Shown here piece by piece: positions 43,749 through 53,051 of a stretch of DNA of 64,000 nucleotides. The notes beneath the pieces were generated by a model. The model searched no databases and was not told where the DNA came from. It was given only the letters and a program-made list of their open reading frames with translations. Position 1 is the stretch's first letter. Each line of letters starts with the position of its first letter. Origin of the DNA: Vibrio rhodolitus (GTDB taxonomy: Bacteria; Pseudomonadota; Gammaproteobacteria; Enterobacterales; Vibrionaceae); the NCBI RefSeq assembly GCF_003350325.1, contig NZ_QLYZ01000010.1, positions 1 through 64,000 on the forward strand, written 5' to 3'. A program made the position numbers and the translations under genes.

Positions 43749-44372
43749 TTATTTTACCTCCGCCGGGTTTTGTAGCTCGCCCACATTGCTGTTGTTTGCC
43801 ACGGCATGGCTATGGGTACGTACAATTAAGTTCGGACTGGTAATACGTGAGTCAGGCAGTGGCGCAACATCACGCTGGTTGCCATATTTGGCACGTAGCT
43901 CATTAATGTCACCAAACTCAATCGCTCGTTGAGGGCATGAGTCGACACAAACAGGGTTGAGCCCTTGCTCTAGACGGTCAAGGCAACCGTCGCACTTTGA
44001 CATCACCTTTTTCTCTTTGTCATATTGCGGCGCGCCGTAAGGGCAGCGCATGGCACAGTAACGACAGCCAATACACTTCTCTTGGTCAACCAGCACTAAG
44101 CCATTGTCTTGGCGTTTATGCATCGCTTGGGTTGGGCACCCTGCGACACAAATTGGATCGTCACAGTGGTTACAAGCAACCGATAGGTAGTAAGCGAAGG
44201 TTTGGTTTGTCCACGCGCCATCGCTATCTTTTGCCCAAGAGCCGCCGCCGTATTCGTACACGCGACGGAACTTGCGACCGACATCAATATCGTTTTTATC
44301 TTTGCAACTCACTTGGCAAGTTTTACAACCTGAGCAGCGAGATGAATCAATATAAAAGCCTAATTGTTTCAT
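43749..44372 (-). CDS. dmsB: DMSO reductase iron-sulfur subunit DmsB
   Basis: A 207-aa protein with four 4Fe-4S ferredoxin motifs: CSGCKTCQVSCKD, CNHCDDPICVAGCP, CIGCRYCAMRCPYGAP and CDGCLDRLEQGLNPVCVDSCP. This is standard for DmsB, which passes electrons from DmsC to DmsA. It sits four bases after dmsA and directly before dmsC in a dmsABC operon. Confidence 0.94.
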   Translation of the reverse strand: MKQLGFYIDSSRCSGCKTCQVSCKDKNDIDVGRKFRRVYEYGGGSWAKDSDGAWTNQTFAYYLSVACNHCDDPICVAGCPTQAMHKRQDNGLVLVDQEKCIGCRYCAMRCPYGAPQYDKEKKVMSKCDGCLDRLEQGLNPVCVDSCPQRAIEFGDINELRAKYGNQRDVAPLPDSRITSPNLIVRTHSHAVANNSNVGELQNPAEVK

Positions 44373-44376
44373 TTAG

Positions 44377-46791
44377 TTATGCCTTCTGAATTTCTACTAG
44401 GTTGGTATGTTGTGGATTGCCTTTAGTGATAGGCGAGAATAGGTGACTGGTTAGGTTGTTGATACAACCACCAATATCGACACCATTTTTCACAACCGAC
44501 CATGCACCTTGCGGCATTGCGGTCACGTCAGGCATGACACGGTTAGTCACTTTAGCAGCGATAAGGATCTTGCCGTATTCGTTGAATACATGAACCATAT
44601 CGCCGTTTTTGATCCCACGTTGCTCGGCATTGATCGGGTTAATCCAGATTTCATCTGGCACCGCTTCGGCGACAACGCCAACATTGGCATACGTTGAGTG
44701 GGTATGACCTTTAGTATGGAATCCCGTCATTTGCAGTGGGTATTGGGCAAACTTCTCTAGATCCATGTGTGAGTTTGGCACTGGCACATACTCAGGAATT
44801 GCCGTCATGTAGTGACCTTCAGGCAGCACCCAAGTATCAACGCGCTCTTGTACCTTAGTGGCAAAGATTTCGAACTTGCCTGAAGGCGTTGTTAATGGAT
44901 TGGCTGCTGGATCTTGGTAGAAATCCGCGAACGGAATGCTGTCTTCTTTCTTCGCGCGTTGCTGGTCGATAACACCGCTACCGCGTACTTTTGCAAACTC
45001 AGGTAGGTAAGTACGTTTGGCGCGAATATCGTTGTAGTGTTTTTCAATCCACTCGGCTTGGCTGCGACCTTCAGTAAAGGTTTGTTTAAAGCCAAGGTGC
45101 TCGGCAATGTCCGCACATACGTCATAGGTAGAGCGCACTTCCCACATCGGTTCAATGGTGTTTTCCATTGAGATCATAAAGTGGTTAGAGCCTGACGCGT
45201 AAGCGTTGTCAACTAAGTCTGATGCTTCTAGGTAAGTGGTTTCAGGTAGCAAGATATCAGCGAATTTTGCTGTTGGCGTCATATGGTTATCGACCACAAC
45301 AATAAACTCACACTTACTGTCATCAGCTAATATTTCACGGGTACGATTTAAGTCACCATGTTGGTTACCCAGCACATTACCCGCTTGGTTGATCATTAGC
45401 TTAATGCCGTGCTGCAGTTTATCCGCACCTTTTAAGCCGTGCGTCTCAGGAGTGAAAACTTCCGGGTTGGCAATGGCGTCTGTCCAAGAGAACACCGGGA
45501 TTGACGTTTTGACTGGGTTGGCAGGGCGAGGTAAGAGCGGCACACCATATTTGGTTGAGTATGCCCAGTTACCAGTGTTGGTGCCTGCGCGACCAAAGTG
45601 ACCTGACACGACACACAGAGATTGAATTGCGTGCACGCTGTGCTCGCCGTTATGGTGGCGCTGTGCGCCCCAGCCTTGTGCGATGTAACACGCTTTGGCG
45701 TTAGCGATTTCACGCGCGAGCTGTACGATGCGTTTGGCTGGAATGCCCGTAATCGTTGCTGCCCACTGCGGCGTTTTCTCAATGCCGTCTTTGCCAGTCC
45801 CTAAGATGTAGTCTTTGTAGCTGCCATTTGCTGCCGCGTTGGCTGGTAGCGTATCGCGGGTAAAGCCGATTGCGTATTTGCGGATCTGTTCTTCATTGAG
45901 CAGATCTTCTTTGATCATGGTATGGATAAGGGCAGCAACTAGAGCGGCATCCGTGGTTGGTTTGATTGGTAACCACTCAGCATCGCTAACCACTCCAGAG
46001 TCAGTGTAACGTGGGTCAATCAGGATCACTTTCGCGCCTGATTTTTCTAGTGCTCGGCGCATCTCTTCAACCTGACCACCACCTGACATACGTGTTTCAG
46101 AGAGATTGAGGCTAAATAGCACCACCAAATCTGAATCTTCGATTTCGGTAAAGTGGGTACCAGCATACTTACCCCAAGTGAATGGCGTCATACCGTTGAT
46201 CTGCGCGGTAGAGTAGGAGTTGAAGTAGTTGAGGTAGCCACCTGCTTGAGTCAGCATACGTAGCCATGCTTCACGACCTTGGGTGTGGTAATACGCGCCA
46301 GTACCGTACTGGAAGTAGACTGCTTCTGGTCCGTAAGTGTCGTAAACGCGGGTCAGTTGATTGGCGATGGTTTGCGTCGCTTCTTGCCAACTGATGCGCT
46401 CGAATTTACCTTCACCGCGTTTGCCAACGCGCTTCATTGGGTATTTTAAACGGTCAGGGTTGTAAACGCGGAATTTGTTTGAGCGACCACGTAAACATGG
46501 GCGAATTTGGTGTTCGCCAAAAATAGCATCGCTATCTGTATCAGCAGGTTCAACTTGCAAGATACGCCCATCTTGCACTTTTACTTTTAATGCACAGCGA
46601 GAGCCACAGTTAACGAGACAGGCGCTGTATTTAAATTCGGTTGGATTAGATGTTGGTGTAGCACTGGCTTTTTTACTCAGTGGTAGTGTGGCTAGTGAAC
46701 CAGCAACGGCAGCGGTCGCGCTGAGTTTACTCGAGTATTCGAGTAGTTTACGGCGGGTAGTTTCTATATTTAGAAACGGCAAAGTAGCCAT
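44377..46791 (-). CDS. dmsA: DMSO reductase catalytic subunit DmsA (molybdopterin)
   Basis: An 804-aa periplasmic molybdoenzyme. The N-terminal twin-arginine signal is TTRRKLLEYSSKLSATA. A 4Fe-4S motif follows (CLVNCGSRCALKV with a later Cys), then the MoPterin domains, including QYGTGAYYHTQGREAW, PRYTDSGVVSDAEW and the C-terminal MTGFHTKGHTHSTYANVG dinucleotide-binding part. It would reduce DMSO or a related S-/N-oxide as a terminal acceptor without oxygen; the exact oxide is inferred from family. The start is supported by aaaggaatatct. Confidence 0.93.
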   Translation of the reverse strand: MATLPFLNIETTRRKLLEYSSKLSATAAVAGSLATLPLSKKASATPTSNPTEFKYSACLVNCGSRCALKVKVQDGRILQVEPADTDSDAIFGEHQIRPCLRGRSNKFRVYNPDRLKYPMKRVGKRGEGKFERISWQEATQTIANQLTRVYDTYGPEAVYFQYGTGAYYHTQGREAWLRMLTQAGGYLNYFNSYSTAQINGMTPFTWGKYAGTHFTEIEDSDLVVLFSLNLSETRMSGGGQVEEMRRALEKSGAKVILIDPRYTDSGVVSDAEWLPIKPTTDAALVAALIHTMIKEDLLNEEQIRKYAIGFTRDTLPANAAANGSYKDYILGTGKDGIEKTPQWAATITGIPAKRIVQLAREIANAKACYIAQGWGAQRHHNGEHSVHAIQSLCVVSGHFGRAGTNTGNWAYSTKYGVPLLPRPANPVKTSIPVFSWTDAIANPEVFTPETHGLKGADKLQHGIKLMINQAGNVLGNQHGDLNRTREILADDSKCEFIVVVDNHMTPTAKFADILLPETTYLEASDLVDNAYASGSNHFMISMENTIEPMWEVRSTYDVCADIAEHLGFKQTFTEGRSQAEWIEKHYNDIRAKRTYLPEFAKVRGSGVIDQQRAKKEDSIPFADFYQDPAANPLTTPSGKFEIFATKVQERVDTWVLPEGHYMTAIPEYVPVPNSHMDLEKFAQYPLQMTGFHTKGHTHSTYANVGVVAEAVPDEIWINPINAEQRGIKNGDMVHVFNEYGKILIAAKVTNRVMPDVTAMPQGAWSVVKNGVDIGGCINNLTSHLFSPITKGNPQHTNLVEIQKA

Positions 46792-47148
46792 AGATATTCC
46801 TTTACAGTGTAATACAAAATCTCGTCTTGAATAGGAATGATTTTTATTAGTATGTCATTGTTCCTAACGGACTTTTTTGATGGGAGAAGTCTCATCGAGT
46901 AGTGACCCTATCAAGTGTAAGGAATTAACAGTAGTCGCTTAATTTGCGATATGTGATCTGGTAAAAGTAAGGCAAAGATAAGAGTGTGGATTTGTGATAT
47001 TTACGTGCTTTTTCGAAAATCTTGGCTGGTTTTTTTGAGTGTTTTATGAATATAACTTAATAAAATAAATAGTAATTATAGATACTTAGATGTTCTATTG
47101 GTGTTGCAAATGTTGCTAGTAATTTATGCTGATTACTCGCAATACCAT
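46792..47148. other. dmsA promoter region
   Basis: A 357-base gap upstream of dmsA and downstream of the hybrid kinase gene. It contains an imperfect dyad gatggga-gaag-tctcatc (46879-46896). I looked for a clear FNR box (TTGAT-N4-ATCAA) and did not find one. Otherwise AT-rich and non-coding. Confidence 0.4.
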
Positions 47149-49512
47149 CTAACGTGATTGAGCATTTCTGTTTGAGTGATCTGCTAGAGACTTTTCTTTA
47201 TCTAGCAGTCGATGAGCTTGATGAACGTTAACGCACAAGCGGTTAATCAATTGCTGCATGCTCTCTATATCACTTTTTTGCTGGTTTCTTACTTCATCTT
47301 CAATTCTTTCAGTTAACGTAGCAAGACCGGTAAGTTGTAGGTTAAATGCGATGCCTTTCAGGCAATGCAGTGTTTCGCCGAGTCGCTTGAAGTCTTGTTT
47401 ATCAAACCCATCAATTAATACATCAATATGGTGCTCAAAATCATTAATTAAAGAGGTCAGCAGTTCACCATAGATAGTTGGCTCACTGGCGACGTCTTTG
47501 AGTAAATCACTTTTGGACAGTTCTTCTTCAGTCAATGGTAGGTTGGCTCTTGGTGCCCGATGAAGCGAAATCACGTTACTGTCAATGTCAACAGTTGTCG
47601 CTGGTGGCGTGATTCTGTGACTGAAACTGGTGAGTGCATCGGTAAAGCTGTCGCGTTGCAAAGGTTTGGTGAGTACATGATCCGCACCAGCGGCAATGAA
47701 ATCATCATGGGCTTCACGAAAGACATCAGCAGTATAGGCAAAAATCAAGGTTTTGAGTTGTAAGGTGTCCCTTAGATAGCGAGTCGCTTCAACGCCGTTC
47801 ATTACCGGCATGTGATTGTCCATCAGGATCAAATCGTAGTTTTTGTTTGCTGCCATTTGCGTGGCTATCCTACCGTTTTCTGCTATCTCAACGTTGTGTC
47901 CTAGTTTTGCGCAAAAACCTTTAGCGACGATGGCGTTAACGCGGTTGTCTTCAGCAAGTAAAATGCGTAAAGGTTGATCAATCGCTTGCGTATTTCTCGT
48001 TGCAACATGGCTGACTTGGGGTGTTTGCTTTGATGTCTCGAGAGGCAAGGTGAGGGTAAAAGTCGAGCCTTCTCCCAACTTACTTTGCAGTTCGATGGTT
48101 CCGTCCATCAATTCAGTCAGTTTTTTTACGATGGCTAAACCGAGCCCACTTCCCCCAAATTGTCTTGTCGTTGATGCATCGGCTTGTTCAAATGAATTAA
48201 ACACTGAGTCTTGTTTATCCTCGGCGATACCAATGCCGCTATCGATCACCTGTATGACTAAGTTGGGCTGAGGTTGATTATCTTGTTTGAAGCGTAAAAT
48301 GACCGAGCCCTGCGTAGTAAATTTAATCGCATTGCCGGAAAGATTGAACAAGATCTGGCGTAAACGTGCGCTATCGCCAATAAACTGAACGTCATTTGGT
48401 ACTTGGTTGTCTAGTTTAAGTTGGAGATTTTTCTCTTCCACAAGTGGTGTCATCGCACTTACGACAGGGTCAATGATCTGCTGCAAAGATAAAGGGGCTG
48501 ATTCGAGAACCAGTTTGTTTTCTCCGATTTTAGAAAAGTCGAGGATGTCATTGAGAACGGTAAGTAGATGCTGCCCTGACTCAAGAATAATACGAATGTT
48601 TTTTTGTGTACTGGCTTCATTGGTTTCGCTGTCGATGATTTGCGCGATGCCCAATACCCCATTCATTGGAGTGCGGAGCTCATGGCTCATGGTGGCAAGG
48701 AATTGTGATTTTGCTTTTGCAGCGTTCAGAGCTTGCTCGGAGGCAAGCCTCATCTGTTTGTTCAGTTGACGAAGCTGGATAAAGCGCAAATATGCCTGCA
48801 GTGCGATAAGGCTAATCAGTGAAAATACTGCGCCTAAGCAATAGCTTAATGCGTGGCTGAGTTCACTACGAGCCAAACCACGTAACTGCTTTTCTGTGCC
48901 CTCAATAAACTCGTAATTATGCTCGTTAAGCAATTCAACCTGCAGTGAGGTTTGGCGCTTTTCTATAACCTTTAGTTGACCAGCAAACTGTTTAATTTGT
49001 GGATGGCGAATATTTTCATTGAGTAAGTTATTGTTGACGTAATCAATAAATCGCCATTCCAGTTTGTCGCCATCAGCTTGTTTGAGTTCTTTGGTAAATA
49101 AAGATTGCAGCGACATTTCAGCGTATTTTTTTGCAACTTGCACACCGACGAGCATATCCAACATATTGGTCACGGCATCAACAGACTGCTCAAATTGTTC
49201 GATACTGGTTTTTACTGCCTTGGTATTGGCACTAATTGGATACCAGGGAGTGTTTTTTGTTTGCGCTTTGAGTTCTTTGGCTTCTTGTTCAATCTCAATG
49301 ATTTGTTGAGTGATTTGATAGTGCAGCCTAGATTGAGTTGTTTGATAGTTGAGGATCTTATCTCTTAGCTCGAGTAATTCATGACCTATGGTGGTGGTTT
49401 GTGATGAAACAGTATCGATCATTCGACTGTTTTGGTAACTCATAAAAGCTAGGCTAAAGAGCGTTAATGAAAGCAAGGAGCAAACTGCGCCAAGAATACT
49501 GTTTTTATTCAT
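47149..49512 (-). CDS. Hybrid sensor histidine kinase with receiver and HPt domains
   Basis: A 787-aa inner-membrane kinase. Two N-terminal membrane helices (about 8-27 and 225-247) flank a periplasmic helical sensor region. HisKA with the phospho-His in SHELRTPMNG (about 275), a HATPase domain (GGSGLGLAIVKKL), a receiver with Asp in MDNHMPVMNG, and a C-terminal HPt helix bundle (LHCLKGIAFNLQLTGL) follow. This is a complete His-Asp-His phosphorelay. The ATG at 49512 (aggag seven bases upstream) lies within the end of the di-haem peroxidase gene, overlapping it by eight bases. It may respond to peroxide or redox state, but the dms operon next in line is also a possible target. Confidence 0.9.
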   Translation of the reverse strand: MNKNSILGAVCSLLSLTLFSLAFMSYQNSRMIDTVSSQTTTIGHELLELRDKILNYQTTQSRLHYQITQQIIEIEQEAKELKAQTKNTPWYPISANTKAVKTSIEQFEQSVDAVTNMLDMLVGVQVAKKYAEMSLQSLFTKELKQADGDKLEWRFIDYVNNNLLNENIRHPQIKQFAGQLKVIEKRQTSLQVELLNEHNYEFIEGTEKQLRGLARSELSHALSYCLGAVFSLISLIALQAYLRFIQLRQLNKQMRLASEQALNAAKAKSQFLATMSHELRTPMNGVLGIAQIIDSETNEASTQKNIRIILESGQHLLTVLNDILDFSKIGENKLVLESAPLSLQQIIDPVVSAMTPLVEEKNLQLKLDNQVPNDVQFIGDSARLRQILFNLSGNAIKFTTQGSVILRFKQDNQPQPNLVIQVIDSGIGIAEDKQDSVFNSFEQADASTTRQFGGSGLGLAIVKKLTELMDGTIELQSKLGEGSTFTLTLPLETSKQTPQVSHVATRNTQAIDQPLRILLAEDNRVNAIVAKGFCAKLGHNVEIAENGRIATQMAANKNYDLILMDNHMPVMNGVEATRYLRDTLQLKTLIFAYTADVFREAHDDFIAAGADHVLTKPLQRDSFTDALTSFSHRITPPATTVDIDSNVISLHRAPRANLPLTEEELSKSDLLKDVASEPTIYGELLTSLINDFEHHIDVLIDGFDKQDFKRLGETLHCLKGIAFNLQLTGLATLTERIEDEVRNQQKSDIESMQQLINRLCVNVHQAHRLLDKEKSLADHSNRNAQSR

Positions 49513-50473
49513 TTTCAAACTCCTCGAGTAGCGCTGGGCGAGGTGCAGTTAGCGTATGTAAGAAGGCTTCAATGTCGGCGATAGTGTCATCGTCCATGGT
49601 AATGCCAAGTTGTCCTTGTGCCATTATCTGAATCGCTTGAGTGAGGCTTTGTGTTCTGCCGTCATGGAAGTAGGGAGAGGTTTGTGCGACATTGCGCAGA
49701 CTGGCAACGCGAAAATAAAACTTATCAAGGGTGTTTTCTGTCACCAAATGTTTACCCGTGTCTTCAGATGTATTTAGCTCAGTGAAATAACCAAATTTTT
49801 GAATCATATTGCCACCCACATTAGGTCCTTGATGGCATTGCACGCAGCCAACCTGCTGAAAGGTTTGCCAGCCGCGTTTTTCTTGATTGTTGATGGCGTG
49901 TTCATCACCGTTGAGATAACGATCAAAAGGGGCATTGGGGGTTTGTAGCCCGCGCATAAACTCCGCCAAGGCATAACGAATATTATTGCTGTTAATGTCG
50001 AAATTATCGATCGAATCAAATAGAGCTTGATAGCGTGAAGAACGGCTGACGTACTGCTCAATTTCTTGCCATGAAGAGTCCATTTCAACCGGGTTCGCTA
50101 CTGGACCATCAATTTGATCTTCTAGAGAGTTAACTCGACCATCCCAAAAAAAGCGGTAGTTTAACGCTGCATTAAATACAGTCAGTGAGTTGCGAAGTCC
50201 TTGTCCATTAACACCGGTTGAGACGCGAGTCGGTTCCGCACCATTGGTTTGTAAGTTATGACAGCTCTCGCAGCTTATTGAACGATTGGAGGAAAGGTTC
50301 GGGTCGCGAAATAGAGTCCATCCAAGCTTCGCAACCGCTTTATCAATCTCGATTTGCTGAGGGATCGGTTGTATTACTTGACCAATAACTTCTTGGTTAT
50401 GATCATTTGAGTGTCCTTGCCCTGCTAAAGCTTGTAAGGGCAGTATCAAGAGCCAAAATGCTTGCTTTAACAT
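49505..50473 (-). CDS. Di-haem cytochrome c peroxidase/MauG-family protein
   Basis: A 322-aa periplasmic protein. The signal peptide MLKQAFWLLILPLQALA is followed by two haem c sites, CESCH (about 75) and CVQCH (about 217). Typical residues include LFRDPNLSSNRSISC, FWDGRVNSLEDQ, PYFHDGRTQSLTQAI and a Met-containing C-terminal region. Family members reduce hydrogen peroxide with electrons from small cytochromes. It is slightly shorter than usual but both haem motifs are intact. It is the first gene of a pair with the hybrid kinase. Confidence 0.88.
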   Translation of the reverse strand: MLKQAFWLLILPLQALAGQGHSNDHNQEVIGQVIQPIPQQIEIDKAVAKLGWTLFRDPNLSSNRSISCESCHNLQTNGAEPTRVSTGVNGQGLRNSLTVFNAALNYRFFWDGRVNSLEDQIDGPVANPVEMDSSWQEIEQYVSRSSRYQALFDSIDNFDINSNNIRYALAEFMRGLQTPNAPFDRYLNGDEHAINNQEKRGWQTFQQVGCVQCHQGPNVGGNMIQKFGYFTELNTSEDTGKHLVTENTLDKFYFRVASLRNVAQTSPYFHDGRTQSLTQAIQIMAQGQLGITMDDDTIADIEAFLHTLTAPRPALLEEFENE

Positions 50474-50589
50474 ACCAATCCATTTGGTGTGGTTAATCTA
50501 ATATAAATGTAGTTGCCTATGAGTTATTCGCAATTTTTACCACGAAAGAGACTTGGATTGGGTGAGGATAGCGAGGCTTGGTAGAAAGA

Positions 50590-50620
50590 ATAAGCCCAAG
50601 TAGCAATGACTTGGGCTTAT
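50590..50620 (-). terminator. Probable terminator of the EamA-type transporter gene
   Basis: A 12-bp stem ataagcccaagt (50590-50601) / acttgggcttat (50609-50620) with a T-rich minus-strand tail (tattctttc), downstream of the minus-strand gene at 50686. Confidence 0.65.
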
Positions 50621-50685
50621 AAGGATGGAGTAGTATGTGCCTTAGGCAATTTTTAGTTTTCTAAGCTTAGATATTTCAGCGCTTT

Positions 50686-51591
50686 TTAAGCGCTGCGAAG
50701 CTTTTTAGGTAATAGCTTTTTGCCAAACACATTGATAAGCGCGCCGGTTACAATGAGGCCGCCGCCCATATAAGTCCAAATTGATGGGATTTCGCTAAAG
50801 ATCGCCACACCCAGTAGGGTAGAAAACACAATCTGTACATAAGAGTAGGCAGAGGCTTTACCCGCTTCTTGGGTTTGCATCGCCTTGGTTAAACCATATT
50901 GCCCAATTTGAGTGAAGATACCGACCATGACCAACAATAGTGTGATGGTTAAACTTGGTACAACAAACTCATTCCACATCAGGAAAGTTGAAACAGGTAG
51001 CGCGACCAAGGGGAAGTAGAAAATGATCACCGAGCTGTCTTCGGTTTGGCTAAGTTTGCGCACAATGACATAGGCAATGGAGCTACCAAATGCGCCCAAT
51101 AAAGCAATCATCACACTGTGAATTGGCAGCGCTTGTGCGGTAATCGAATCCGACATATTTGGCTGAACCATCAGCGCAACACCAAGTAGACACAGAGCAA
51201 TACAGATCATGGTTGCGCCTTGGATACGCTCTTTAAGGAAGAGCACGCCAAGCAGCGCTGTAAACACCGGATGAACGTATTGCAAGATAGTCGCTTCGGC
51301 AAGAGGCAAAGCCGTGACCGCATAGTAGACGCACATTAACGCCATAGTGCCGACCGTACCACGTAGTAACAGCAGCTTTTTGTTATTACCCCAAATGGAA
51401 ATGCCTTTGCGCTTAACATCGAGGTAGCTAAGGATAAGTGAAACAAGGGCGCGAGCAGCAACGATTTCGAAGACAGGGATGCCATGGACGCTCACGTATT
51501 TTACGCAAGCAGACATCAGCGCAAATCCCAGCGCAGACAACAGCATGAAGCGCACCCCAACAGGGATGATGTCGTTGATTTTTGAAAGCAT
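50686..51591 (-). CDS. DMT-superfamily (EamA) transporter
   Basis: A 301-aa inner-membrane protein with ten predicted helices in two EamA repeats. Signatures are LLRGTVGTMALMCVYYAVTA, PLAEATILQYVHPVFTALLG and the C-terminal EIPSIWTYMGGGLIVTGA. EamA proteins export amino acids or metabolites; the substrate cannot be inferred. The gene is monocistronic and has its own terminator. Confidence 0.88.
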   Translation of the reverse strand: MLSKINDIIPVGVRFMLLSALGFALMSACVKYVSVHGIPVFEIVAARALVSLILSYLDVKRKGISIWGNNKKLLLLRGTVGTMALMCVYYAVTALPLAEATILQYVHPVFTALLGVLFLKERIQGATMICIALCLLGVALMVQPNMSDSITAQALPIHSVMIALLGAFGSSIAYVIVRKLSQTEDSSVIIFYFPLVALPVSTFLMWNEFVVPSLTITLLLVMVGIFTQIGQYGLTKAMQTQEAGKASAYSYVQIVFSTLLGVAIFSEIPSIWTYMGGGLIVTGALINVFGKKLLPKKLRSA

Positions 51592-51705
51592 GGTTTTGTA
51601 ATGTGACGGATTAGAGCGACATCATACGTCAACCAGTGCTTGAGTGATAGGGAAGTACTCGATATTGATCTCTCTGACTCGTTGCAATTGCTTTACGCGC
51701 GTAAG

Positions 51706-52011
51706 CTATTTTTGGCTGTTTTGATTTTGCCCGCTTGTTGGCTGCGGTTTGGCAAATGTCACCCACTTCAAGCTGCCGTTGGTTTCGTATTGATTGGCAT
51801 TTTCACAGCGCATCACAAAACCACCAACTTCAAGCAGTGCACCTTCTGAGTAGGCTTGATCTTGGTAGAAGCAAATTCTGTGATTGGCTTGCTGGCTATT
51901 CACCACCACCGCAGTGCGATTGGGCGTGGTGTAGCTTTTATCAGAGGCGTGAGCTGAAAATGAGAACCACGCAAGCGGTAACAGGCACAAAGTCAGTGGG
52001 ATACGTTTCAT
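51706..52011 (-). CDS. DUF1496 (YnjH-like) exported protein
   Basis: A 101-aa secreted protein with a clear signal peptide (MKRIPLTLCLLPLAWFSFSAHA, cleaved after AHA). The mature part matches DUF1496: RICFYQDQAYSEGALLEVGG then MRC with a conserved second Cys. Function is unknown. The start at 52011 has ggag seven bases upstream; the frame's longer N-terminus gives no signal. It lies one base after the PLP enzyme gene on the same strand. Confidence 0.8.
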   Translation of the reverse strand: MKRIPLTLCLLPLAWFSFSAHASDKSYTTPNRTAVVVNSQQANHRICFYQDQAYSEGALLEVGGFVMRCENANQYETNGSLKWVTFAKPQPTSGQNQNSQK

Positions 52012-52012
52012 C

Positions 52013-52906
52013 TTAAGCTCCATATTTGCGTTGATAGCGCGGAAGCATACTGGCATTGCCAAGTAAGCCTCCCTGATGAATATAGATTAGCTGTTTATCT
52101 TGATTTTTCGGGTACCATTCAAGCAGGCAACGCCACATCATGGGATCATAGAGCAATTCAAATTCTACGCCAGTTTGTTGATTGAGCTGTTGCCAGATCA
52201 AATAATCTTGTTGGTAGAGTTTGCCAAAGTGGTGCTTGTTTTCTAGCTCTAGGATCTCAGGATGTGAGCTTTCGCCCAGTAGGTTAAACTGCGCAGTTAA
52301 ATACTCTTTACCGCCGACACAGGCACAGGTGATCACTTCGATACCATATTGGCTGAGAAATTTATGTAAAAACAGTGCCGTGGTGCCAGTTCCGGAAGGT
52401 AAGGCGACCACAAATTTTTGCTCGGGCTGACTTTGCACCCAAGCTAAAATTTCTGCCCCCAATTTGCTGACGCCATATTCCGCTAACTGGCAACGTCCAC
52501 CTTCCGGGACAAACAAACAGGTTTCATTGGGTTTGCGCACGGTTTTAATATAGTCGGCAGGGTGCAAATGACTCTCTGCGACAGGAATAATGTGTGCGCC
52601 TAAATCCAACGCAGCTTGGTAATTACCTAGTGGTTTTTCTGCAAGCCAAGTAGGGATGCGATCAACATAGAACTCGAGTTTCCACCCTTTGAGTTTGGCA
52701 AGTGCTGCCATTGAGTAGAGTGAGTTCGCTTGAGGACTGCCGTAACCGATAAGTGTTTGAACTAAAGGGTAGTGCCCATCCAGTAGCACCATAAACTTAC
52801 GCGCTTTATTACCTGAAAAATGTGGGTGAAGTTGATCATCCCGCTTAAGAAAAAACGGGATGTGCTGAAAACAATGTTCAGTAATTGGGGTATTGGCAAG
52901 CTGCAT
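52013..52906 (-). CDS. PLP-dependent 1-aminocyclopropane-1-carboxylate deaminase/D-cysteine desulfhydrase family protein
   Basis: A 297-aa cytoplasmic fold-type II PLP enzyme. The cofactor Lys lies in HFSGNKARKFMVLL (about 36), with an upstream FLKRDDQ motif. A glycine-rich phosphate-binding loop (LPSGTGTTALFLHKF) and the end YIHQGGLLGN complete the fold. The family includes D-cysteine desulfhydrase and ACC deaminase; the substrate is not settled. It is translationally close to the DUF1496 gene. Confidence 0.85.
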   Translation of the reverse strand: MQLANTPITEHCFQHIPFFLKRDDQLHPHFSGNKARKFMVLLDGHYPLVQTLIGYGSPQANSLYSMAALAKLKGWKLEFYVDRIPTWLAEKPLGNYQAALDLGAHIIPVAESHLHPADYIKTVRKPNETCLFVPEGGRCQLAEYGVSKLGAEILAWVQSQPEQKFVVALPSGTGTTALFLHKFLSQYGIEVITCACVGGKEYLTAQFNLLGESSHPEILELENKHHFGKLYQQDYLIWQQLNQQTGVEFELLYDPMMWRCLLEWYPKNQDKQLIYIHQGGLLGNASMLPRYQRKYGA

Positions 52907-53051
52907 GAGTAATTTGGGCTGATATCTAATCGGAAATCCGCCCCATCATACCTCAGCCGATTAGTTTAACGCTATTTAGTTAAGTACGGCTTACTTGAGG
53001 ACTGGTGATTTCTAAGATTATGGTTCTCAAGAAAACCGACTTTGAGATCGC

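Noticed and set aside
46792..47148. FNR box upstream of dmsA
   Set aside because: No TTGAT-N4-ATCAA match was found; the dyad at 46879-46896 does not fit the FNR pattern.
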